This document shows positions 1-5,390 of a stretch of 7,516 bases of DNA, piece by piece. Source of the stretch: Caryophanales bacterium UBA5632. GTDB taxonomy: Bacteria; Bacillota_I; Bacilli_A; Izemoplasmatales; Hujiaoplasmataceae. The notes beneath the pieces are model-generated. The model ran no database searches, had not been told where the DNA came from, and was given only the letters and a program-made list of their open reading frames with translations. The stretch spans positions 6,330-13,845 of the forward strand of contig DIJY01000059.1 in NCBI GenBank assembly GCA_002421405.1, read 5' to 3'. Position 1 is the first letter of the stretch; every line of letters begins with the position of its first letter. Position numbers and translations under genes: made by a program.

Positions 1-317
1 GCAATAACCTCAGCTAAAGTCTCGCTAGTGACTTGAGCTTCGCTAATAAATTGTTTGATAAATTGGCGTTTAATGTCTTCTGCCTGATTAAGAGCTTCTG
101 CCACTAAATCAGATAGATATACCACTTTAACGCCCGCTTTTTTAAAAACGCTTGCGAAAGTATCATGTTCAATTCTGGCTTTATCAAGCCATGGTATATC
201 ATCAAACAAAAGAGATTCTAGCCATTTCGGTGTGAGGTTTTCGATTTCTCCCCCCGGTCTGTGCAACATGACTGTTTTTAATTTTCCAATTTCAGATGAA
301 ACATTTAATACTTTCAT
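1..317 (-). CDS. arcA: Arginine deiminase, N-terminal part (cut by left window edge)
   Basis: My own translation of the minus strand from the ATG at 317-315 gives 105 complete codons before the window ends; the 3' part is missing. Arginine deiminase is a cytoplasmic enzyme that hydrolyses L-arginine to citrulline and ammonia, the first step of the ATP-yielding arginine deiminase pathway. Recognition rests on the family's N-terminal pattern: SEIGKLKTVMLHRPG at residues 8-22, ENLTP at 26-30, LLFDDIPWL at 36-44 and EHD at 50-52, followed by GVKVVYLSDL at 62-71. The FDDIP segment is a hallmark of ArcA. The catalytic Cys/His residues lie in the missing part. GGGAGG at 329-324 sits six bases before the ATG, and the ATG overlaps the alr TGA stop as ATGA, so translation is probably coupled to alr. 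The family call is firm; whether the gene is intact, and whether arcB/arcC/arcD follow, cannot be seen. Confidence 0.92.
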   Translation of the reverse strand, partial: MKVLNVSSEIGKLKTVMLHRPGGEIENLTPKWLESLLFDDIPWLDKARIEHDTFASVFKKAGVKVVYLSDLVAEALNQAEDIKRQFIKQFISEAQVTSETLAEVI

Positions 318-1459
318 TTTATTCCTCCCATGTTCGCTAGTAATCTTCGGTTAATGGTTTTAATGATTTTTCCATTTTTACAATAAACCCTGGGTAACCT
401 GTCACTGAAAATGCAAGTCGCCTGATAATTGTTGGTTTTGATTTTCTCAGCGTATTCATCAATTGAGATATGTTCGCCGATTAATTCGACTTTTGTTCCT
501 TCTGGATACGGTTTTGGTAATTTGACCAAACAGTAATCCATACAGATGCGACCGACAATGGAACAATACTCGCCATCAATATAAACTCGCCCGTTTTCTA
601 ATCTGCGGTCATATCCATCCGCATAGCCAATAGGAATGGTTCCAATAAATTCAGTTTCTTGAGTTTCATAGATGCCGTTATAGGAAAGTTTTTCACCCTT
701 CGGAACCGTCTTGACTTGAACGAGGCTTGAATAGAGGCTTAATGATGGTTTTAATTCGAAATCAAGCAGCACATTCTTTGATGGTTTTAAGCCATTAATC
801 ATCAAACCGATGCGGACCATATTCACAAACTTTGGCTTGGATTTGAAAGTACCCGCACTATTGGCAATATGAACCAGTTTATTTGTTAAGTCGATTCCTT
901 CAAGCATTTCTTCAAAGCGCTTCAGCTGCATTTGATAATAGAAATCATCTTGTTCCTCAGAGGTTGCTAAATGCGAGAAAATCCCAACAAAATCAAAATG
1001 AGGGTTAAATTCAATCAGTTTGATTGCTTGAATAAGTTCTTCTTTATGGGTCATTCCCAGTCTACCCATGCCGGTATCGACCTTGAAATGAATTCGAATC
1101 GGTTTTCCATGATAGACTTCAATGGCTTTTTTCACCCAATCAAGACTATGAACACTGATTGTTAGCTGATATTTATGAATGAGCGGAAGGTCGAGGGTGC
1201 GAATTCCCCCTAAAACCAAAATCGGACAAACTATTTTTGCCCGTCTTAATTCAATGGCCTCATCCACCGTCGCAACGGCAAAATGCGATACACCCGATGC
1301 AAGCAATGTTTTGGCGATCATGAAGGCTCCATGTCCATATGAGTCAGCCTTGATGACCGCCATGAGGGTCATATCTTTAGTTTTTGCCATTAAATGGGTG
1401 ATGTTGTGAGTGACATTGTCTAGATTAATTTCAAGGTAAGTATCTCGGTAGTATTTCAT
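314..1459 (-). CDS. alr: Alanine racemase (PLP-dependent)
   Basis: Fold-type III PLP enzyme interconverting L- and D-alanine, normally supplying D-alanine for peptidoglycan. With the ATG at 1459 it is 381 residues, a usual family length. Visible landmarks: AVIKADSYGHG with the PLP lysine K37 and Y41; VDTGMGRLG with R133; FSHLA with H163; HIANSAGT with S201; R216 in VRIGLMING; catalytic Y260 in LSYNG; GYADGY at 278-283; GRICMD with M307-D308; and RLPRVY with Y359 near the C-terminus. Some positions depart from the common consensus: RIGLMING where RPGIxLYG is usual, SYNG for SYG and CMDY for CMDQ, but the catalytic residues are retained. The frame extends to a GTG at 1477, but AAGGCGGG at 1474-1467 is correctly spaced for the ATG at 1459, and the predicted transcript starts near 1478. 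The stop is TGA, overlapping arcA by four bases. The substrate could be broader than alanine; sequence alone does not decide this. Confidence 0.95.
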   Translation of the reverse strand: MKYYRDTYLEINLDNVTHNITHLMAKTKDMTLMAVIKADSYGHGAFMIAKTLLASGVSHFAVATVDEAIELRRAKIVCPILVLGGIRTLDLPLIHKYQLTISVHSLDWVKKAIEVYHGKPIRIHFKVDTGMGRLGMTHKEELIQAIKLIEFNPHFDFVGIFSHLATSEEQDDFYYQMQLKRFEEMLEGIDLTNKLVHIANSAGTFKSKPKFVNMVRIGLMINGLKPSKNVLLDFELKPSLSLYSSLVQVKTVPKGEKLSYNGIYETQETEFIGTIPIGYADGYDRRLENGRVYIDGEYCSIVGRICMDYCLVKLPKPYPEGTKVELIGEHISIDEYAEKIKTNNYQATCIFSDRLPRVYCKNGKIIKTINRRLLANMGGIK

Positions 1460-1466
1460 CCTATTA

Positions 1467-1474
1467 CCCGCCTT
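1467..1474 (-). promoter_or_regulatory. Ribosome binding site that sets the alr start
   Basis: The minus strand reads AAGGCGGG, one mismatch from AAGGAGG, seven bases before the ATG at 1459-1457. The in-frame GTG at 1477 has no purine-rich sequence before it and lies at the predicted transcription start, so the ATG is preferred. Confidence 0.7.
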
Positions 1475-1484
1475 CACTAATCAT

Positions 1485-1513
1485 ATTTTAACATACAAAC
1501 GCTTTCATTTGAA
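1485..1513 (-). promoter_or_regulatory. Predicted SigA-type promoter of alr-arcA (extended -10)
   Basis: On the minus strand, -10 TAAAAT lies at 1490-1485, preceded by TGT at 1493-1491, making an extended -10 (TGnTAAAAT). A weaker -35 TTCAAA (4 of 6 matches to TTGACA) lies at 1513-1508, with a 17-base spacer. Transcription would start near 1478, leaving a leader of roughly 20 bases that holds the alr ribosome binding site. The site follows the prmC terminator directly, which supports a new transcription unit here. This is a prediction by motif only. Confidence 0.6.
1494..1507 (-). promoter_or_regulatory. Candidate CcpA (cre) operator inside the alr-arcA promoter spacer
   Basis: The minus strand reads TGAAAGCGTTTGTA. 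Against the Gram-positive cre consensus TGWNANCGNTNWCA, the first half and central CG match fully and two positions in the right half differ. The site fills the spacer between the predicted -35 and -10, where a bound repressor would block RNA polymerase. Carbon catabolite repression of arginine deiminase operons through CcpA is known in several Bacillota. No ccpA gene is visible here, so this is a motif-based suggestion. Confidence 0.4.
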
Positions 1514-1517
1514 GAGG

Positions 1518-1549
1518 AATCGATCGCGAATATACGAATTTTGTCGATT
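1518..1549. repeat. Short inverted repeat with internal direct repeat upstream of the alr promoter
   Basis: AATCGA at 1518-1523 and TCGATT at 1544-1549 form 6-base inverted arms 20 bases apart. Between them is CGAAT-ATA-CGAAT, a direct repeat around 1528-1540. The element fits between the prmC terminator and the -35 of alr, where an activator or repressor could bind. It does not match the ARG-box form (TGAAT...ATTCA). Arms this short can occur by chance. Confidence 0.2.
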
Positions 1550-1554
1550 AAAAT

Positions 1555-1588
1555 AAAAAAAGACTTTTATTTGTTCAAAATAAAAGTC
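1555..1588 (-). terminator. Rho-independent terminator of the prfA-prmC unit
   Basis: On the minus strand GACTTTTATTT (1588-1578) pairs perfectly with AAATAAAAGTC (1572-1562) over 11 bp around a five-base loop, followed at once by seven T (1561-1555) and a further T-rich stretch. The arms are mostly A/T, so stability comes from length rather than GC. The prmC stop codon TAA (1569-1567) lies in the 3' arm, and the 5' arm encodes the last residues of PrmC. No T tract is present on the plus-strand side, so it acts in the minus direction. Confidence 0.85.
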
Positions 1589-2412
1589 ATTCTGTCTTTT
1601 TGTTGCATATCTTGAAGCGTAAATATTTCTGCTTCGGGGAAATAGGTCCTCGCAATGCGACGAATTGACTCTGCTTTATCATACCCATGTTCAAAAGCAA
1701 TCATCGAACGATCATTCAAAACTGATTTTGCATTCGCTAAAATAATCTGATAAAACTTGAGTCCGTCATCGCAACCGAATAAAGCGACGGATGGTTCGTT
1801 TTTAATGATGATTTGATCAACGATTTCATCGGTTGGAATATAGGGAGGATTCGAAACTAATATATCAAATTTCATCCCTTTTAAAGGCTCAACCATGTCC
1901 CCTTGAAGAAATTGGACGGCCGCCCCAATCGTTTGAGCATTCGCTTTCGCAACGTCTAAAGCTGAAGCCGATATATCAGTAGCGTAGGTGTCAAACGCCG
2001 GTTCTTCCATCTTTAATGCGATGGCCAAACAGCCAGAACCCGTCCCAACATCAACGAGTTTTACTGGCGTTGAATTAAATACTTCATCATAATAGACTAA
2101 AACATTTGCGACCAATTCTTCAGTTTCAAACCTTGGAATCAAGACCCGATCGTCAACGATAAACTTGTATCCATAGAAATAAACATAGCCTATCAAGTAC
2201 TGAACCGGAATCTGTTCAAAAATATAGGAATTTACCGCCTTTTCGAAGGCCAAATGCTTTTCTTCAGGCATGGCTTTATCCATTGATAAATAGAGTTCTG
2301 TGGGTTCTAATTGAGCAAAGTGTAGCATTAAGAGTTTGATTGCTGAAGCTTCTAAATGATGCGTTCTTGCCAGTTTTTCATTCGTTCTTAAAACATCTTG
2401 ATAGCTGGGCAT
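1567..2412 (-). CDS. prmC: Peptide chain release factor N5-glutamine methyltransferase
   Basis: SAM-dependent cytoplasmic methyltransferase that N5-methylates the glutamine of the GGQ motif in RF1 and RF2, which raises the efficiency of peptide release. It is 281 residues, the usual length. The N-terminal helical domain (about 1-85) would bind the release factor and ends with PVQYLIG at 69-75. VLIPRFETEEL follows at 90-100. The Rossmann-type catalytic domain has the SAM loop DVGTGSGCLA at 121-130, an acidic TDIS at 145-148 and the diagnostic NPPY at 188-191, which holds the substrate glutamine. The ATG follows the prfA stop after one base (TAA-G-ATG), and no strong ribosome binding site is visible beyond GAAGAA, so translation is likely coupled to prfA. 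This places enzyme and substrate genes side by side, the common arrangement. NPPY also occurs in other methyltransferases, but the full motif set and the context settle the call. Confidence 0.96.
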   Translation of the reverse strand: MPSYQDVLRTNEKLARTHHLEASAIKLLMLHFAQLEPTELYLSMDKAMPEEKHLAFEKAVNSYIFEQIPVQYLIGYVYFYGYKFIVDDRVLIPRFETEELVANVLVYYDEVFNSTPVKLVDVGTGSGCLAIALKMEEPAFDTYATDISASALDVAKANAQTIGAAVQFLQGDMVEPLKGMKFDILVSNPPYIPTDEIVDQIIIKNEPSVALFGCDDGLKFYQIILANAKSVLNDRSMIAFEHGYDKAESIRRIARTYFPEAEIFTLQDMQQKDRMTFILNK

Positions 2413-2413
2413 C

Positions 2414-3484
2414 TTATTCTTCTGCTTTCATGAGTTTACGTTTTACTTCTTCGGAAATTAATGCTTCAATGACCGCATCTAATTTACCTTCCATGACACG
2501 GTCTAATTGTTGAATCGTGAAGTTGATTCGATGGTCCGTGATTCGGTTTTGAGGGTAGTTATAAGTCCTAATTTTTTCACTGCGATCGCCGGTGCCAATT
2601 TTACTTTTTCGTTCAACGCCTTCTTTATCCAATCGTTCTTGTAAAGCATTGTCATATAGTCTAGACCGTAAGATTTTAAAGGCTGAAGCCTTATTTTCGT
2701 GCTGACTTTTTCCATCTTGACATTGGACGATGGTTCCAGTGGGAACGTGGAGTAATCGCACAGCAGATTTCGTCGTATTCACGGATTGTCCTCCAGGACC
2801 TGAAGAACAGAAAGTATCAATCCGAACATCGGCTAAATTGATTTCAAAGTCAAATTCTTCGGCTTCCGGTAATACTAAAACTGTTGCCGTTGAAGTATGA
2901 ATTCTGCCTGCGCCTTCGGTTGCGGGAACGCGTTGAACCCGGTGTACACCGGATTCATATTTCATAAAGGAATAGACGGAATCGCCAGAAATTGTAAATT
3001 CGATTTGGCCAAATCCACCCGCTTCCGATTCAATTAAGTTTAAGACTTCAATCTTCCATGATTTAATTTCTGAAAATTTAGAATACATGCGAAACAAATC
3101 ACCGGCGAAGATATTCCCTTCATCGCCTCCAGCTGCGCCTCTAATCTCAACAATGACGTTTTTTTCATCGGCCGGATCTTTGGGAATCAATAAAAGTTTT
3201 AATGCTTCTTCAAGCAGTGGAATTTGTTGGTGGACCTGTTCTAATTCCATCTCTGCCATCTCACGAATTTCAGGGTCATGTTCTTTCGCCATCTCTTTCA
3301 AATCATCGAGTTGTGCTAAGTTATTTTTATATTTTTGGTAGACTTCAACGGTCTTTTCAAGACTTCTCTGTTCTTTGGATAAAGCCGTCAATTGTTTTAT
3401 ATCAGAAGATACCGCCGGATCCATTAGCAACGCTTGAATATGGTGATATCTTTCTTCGATTTGATCTAATCTTTCGTTTAACAT
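2414..3484 (-). CDS. prfA: Peptide chain release factor 1 (RF1)
   Basis: Class I release factor that reads UAA and UAG in the ribosomal A site and triggers hydrolysis of peptidyl-tRNA. The 356-residue length is typical. An N-terminal coiled-coil-rich domain spans about 1-100. RGAAGGDEGNIFAGDL at 115-130 follows. The anticodon-like loop holds PAT at 187-189 (RVPATEGAGR), which identifies RF1 rather than RF2 (SPF). The catalytic loop is GPGGQSVN at 229-236 with GGQ at 231-233, where Q233 is the expected target of PrmC, encoded next. The C-terminal part has RSEKIRTYNYPQNRITDHR at 301-319. AAGGAGG lies seven bases before the ATG. No programmed frameshift is present, as expected, because that belongs to RF2. 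The gap to dnaB is 60 bases and is mostly taken up by the hairpin at 3522-3567, so expression may depend on read-through or on a promoter I could not define. Confidence 0.97.
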   Translation of the reverse strand: MLNERLDQIEERYHHIQALLMDPAVSSDIKQLTALSKEQRSLEKTVEVYQKYKNNLAQLDDLKEMAKEHDPEIREMAEMELEQVHQQIPLLEEALKLLLIPKDPADEKNVIVEIRGAAGGDEGNIFAGDLFRMYSKFSEIKSWKIEVLNLIESEAGGFGQIEFTISGDSVYSFMKYESGVHRVQRVPATEGAGRIHTSTATVLVLPEAEEFDFEINLADVRIDTFCSSGPGGQSVNTTKSAVRLLHVPTGTIVQCQDGKSQHENKASAFKILRSRLYDNALQERLDKEGVERKSKIGTGDRSEKIRTYNYPQNRITDHRINFTIQQLDRVMEGKLDAVIEALISEEVKRKLMKAEE

Positions 3485-3521
3485 ATCAATGCCTCCTTAT
3501 TTAAAGTTTTAAGCAACTTGC

Positions 3522-3567
3522 AAAGAAAAAACAGTCAAAGGCCGCTAGTAGCCGCCTCTAGACTGTT
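3522..3567 (-). terminator. Terminator or attenuator hairpin between dnaB and prfA, enclosing the dnaB stop codon
   Basis: On the minus strand AACAGTC (3567-3561) pairs with GACTGTT (3536-3530). After one bulged T, AGAGGC (3559-3554) pairs with GCCTTT (3542-3537) through one G-U pair. The 11-base loop GGCTACTAGCG can fold further (GCT with AGC). Five T follow, then C and three more T, as in an intrinsic terminator. The 5' arm encodes the last residues of DnaB, and its UAG stop (3547-3545) sits in the loop. prfA begins about 40 bases later in the same direction with no clear promoter between, so partial termination or regulated read-through is plausible. Confidence 0.7.
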
Positions 3568-4912
3568 CGGAATCAACAACTTCTTCTTCGTAAGAGCTTG
3601 TACTTCTATTACTAAAGGTTGACATATTCCGATTAAAAAGTAATTCAAATTTACCAATGGTACCACTTCGGTTTTTCGCTATAATTAGATCGACGAGATT
3701 CTTTCTTGCCGTTTCTTGGTCATAATAATCTTCGCGATATAAGAAAATGATGATATCAGCATCCTGCTCAATCGATCCGGACTCACGTAAGTCGGCCATG
3801 ATCGGTTCTTTTTCTTTCCGGTTTTCAACATTACGCGACAACTGGGACAAAGCAATGACAGGAACTTTGAGTTCACGGGCGGTTTCTTTCAATACACGAC
3901 TGATTTCAGAAACTTCTTGAACGCGGTTTGCTTGGTTATGTACCGAACCAGATAATAGTTGAAGGTAGTCAATGACGATTAAATCGAGTTTGCCTTCTTG
4001 TTTCAACTTCCGGCATTTGCTTCGCATATCCGTCACTTTTACAGTGCCAGAATCATCAAAATGAAGATTTAGTTCCGATAAAGAATCGACCGCAAAATGA
4101 ATTTTTTCCCATTCTTGCGAGTTGAGATTTCCTTGACGAATTCTAAAATTATCCACTTGCGACTGGCAGGAGAGCAATCGCATAACCAATTGATCAACAC
4201 CCATTTCTAAAGAAAAGAAAGCGATATGCGGCCGGTTATTATTTTTAGCAACGTTCAAAGCCAGATTTAAAGCGAAGGCTGTTTTTCCCATCGAAGGACG
4301 GGCAGCGATGATAATTAAATCAGAGTTTTGTAACCCGAGGGTAAATTTATTGAGTTGATAGTATTTTGTATCAAGACCGGTTACGTCGCCACCAATTTGC
4401 GCCTGTTCAGCGATTTTATCGACTAATAGATTGGCAATTTCACCCACATCTTTAAAATCAGAAGTTCGTTTTTCTTTGGTGATTGAAAAGATGTCGCGTT
4501 CAACATCATCGATAAATTCAGGGGCATTTTCAACCGAATAAGATTTTTCGATGATTTCACGACAGGTGTCTTGAATTTGTCTTAAGACTGATTTGTCTTT
4601 AACAATGTTGATATAATTCATTAAATTCGCATTGGAAGGAACGGCATCGACCAATCCAGAGATATATTGAATTCCACCCGCTTTTGCGAGCATATTCATA
4701 TTCTCAAGTCGATCCGTGAGCGTCGTAAAGTCGATGAAAATACTCTCTTGGAATAAAGATTTCATCGCTTGATAGATCGCTTGATGATTGGGTAAATAGA
4801 AATCGTGATCTTGAAGTTTATCTAAGATTGTCTTCAAGGAACCTTGCTCAAAAAATACCGAACCGAGCACGGCTTGTTCAGCATTAATACTTTGAGGGAT
4901 TTTCTGTTCCAT
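3545..4912 (-). CDS. dnaB: Replicative DNA helicase (DnaB family; dnaC in Bacillus)
   Basis: Hexameric ATP-dependent 5'-3' helicase that unwinds the replication fork and recruits primase. It has 455 residues, a normal length. The N-terminal domain starts with IPQSINAEQAVLGSVF (5-20) and covers about 1-150. After a linker, the RecA-like domain carries Walker A ARPSMGKT at 204-211, FFSLEM at 232-237 with the catalytic glutamate E236, Walker B LIVIDYLQLL at 311-320 with D315, and LSQLSRNVE at 355-363. DLRESGSIEQDAD at 374-386 follows, then AKNRSGTIG at 412-420, whose basic residues act at the subunit interface. The ATG at 4912 is eight bases after AGGAG, and that site overlaps the bL9 stop codon, so the gap to the upstream gene is 13 bases. 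The gdpP-rplI-dnaB order is conserved in Bacillota. The stop codon is TAG, inside a terminator-like hairpin. Confidence 0.97.
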   Translation of the reverse strand: MEQKIPQSINAEQAVLGSVFFEQGSLKTILDKLQDHDFYLPNHQAIYQAMKSLFQESIFIDFTTLTDRLENMNMLAKAGGIQYISGLVDAVPSNANLMNYINIVKDKSVLRQIQDTCREIIEKSYSVENAPEFIDDVERDIFSITKEKRTSDFKDVGEIANLLVDKIAEQAQIGGDVTGLDTKYYQLNKFTLGLQNSDLIIIAARPSMGKTAFALNLALNVAKNNNRPHIAFFSLEMGVDQLVMRLLSCQSQVDNFRIRQGNLNSQEWEKIHFAVDSLSELNLHFDDSGTVKVTDMRSKCRKLKQEGKLDLIVIDYLQLLSGSVHNQANRVQEVSEISRVLKETARELKVPVIALSQLSRNVENRKEKEPIMADLRESGSIEQDADIIIFLYREDYYDQETARKNLVDLIIAKNRSGTIGKFELLFNRNMSTFSNRSTSSYEEEVVDSEQSRGGY

Positions 4913-4925
4913 AAGTTAGGCTCCT

Positions 4926-5390
4926 TTATTCTTTCGTATCGTTTTTTTGTTCTTCCAATATTTGTAGATTGATGGTTGCGGTGACATCCTTATGAAGTCT
5001 GATTGGAATTTTATATTCACCTAACGAGTGGATATTATCCTCTAACATGATTTTGCGTTTATCAATCTCTAAATTATATACTTTCTTATATTCATCAGCG
5101 ATTTGTTTAGAACTGACTGCGCCAAATAGCTTGCCACTTTCGCCAACGTTAACGTAGAGTTTTAATGGACTTACTTCAATTTCTGATTTTAATCGTTTCA
5201 TGATTTCAAGTTCAATTTCAGCTTCTTTTTCCACTTTAATTTTTTCATTTTCGATTGATTTAACATTCGATTGACTGGCTTCAATGGCCTGTTTTGATGT
5301 GAGGAGGAAATTACCATAGCCGTTGGCGACTTCAATGATTTCGCCTTTTTTTCCTTTACCTTTTACGTCTTTCATTAAGATAACTTTCAT
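4926..5390 (-). CDS. rplI: 50S ribosomal protein bL9 (probable independent internal start)
   Basis: Residues 667-820 of the long frame form a complete bL9 of 154 residues (usual about 148), a protein of the large subunit that binds 23S rRNA near the L1 stalk. It begins MKVILMKDVKGKGKKGEI and continues with the rRNA-binding N-domain signature VANGYGNFLL at 21-30. A charged connecting helix at about 41-75 and the C-domain follow, with GKLFGAVSSKQIADEY at 86-101 and IRLHKDV at 130-136. The start is a true family start, and ATG at 5390 lies eight bases after AAGGAGG, the best ribosome binding site of this operon. I infer that most bL9 is made from this start as a free protein. The same bases also encode the end of the fused GdpP frame. 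Stop codon TAA overlaps the dnaB ribosome binding site region. Confidence 0.88.
   Translation of the reverse strand: MKVILMKDVKGKGKKGEIIEVANGYGNFLLTSKQAIEASQSNVKSIENEKIKVEKEAEIELEIMKRLKSEIEVSPLKLYVNVGESGKLFGAVSSKQIADEYKKVYNLEIDKRKIMLEDNIHSLGEYKIPIRLHKDVTATINLQILEEQKNDTKE

Noticed and set aside
971..1409. Plus-strand open frames inside alr (971-1165 and 1179-1409)
   Set aside because: They lie wholly inside a well-supported alanine racemase on the other strand, show no recognisable family features and have no convincing ribosome binding site.
1460..1477. GTG at 1477 as the alr start
   Set aside because: It has no Shine-Dalgarno and falls at the predicted transcription start; the ATG at 1459 has AAGGCGGG at good spacing.
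2503..3504. Open frames on both strands inside prfA
   Set aside because: RF1 motifs fill the frame end to end; the alternative proteins are low-complexity antisense or off-frame translations.
3485..3521. Separate promoter for prfA
   Set aside because: TTGACT (within the hairpin's 3' arm) is a fair -35, but no TATAAT-like hexamer lies 16-18 bases downstream; TAAAAC is about 21 bases away, so I did not call it.
3685..3876. Minus-strand 63-residue frame inside dnaB
   Set aside because: It overlaps the helicase core motifs in another frame, with no family signal.
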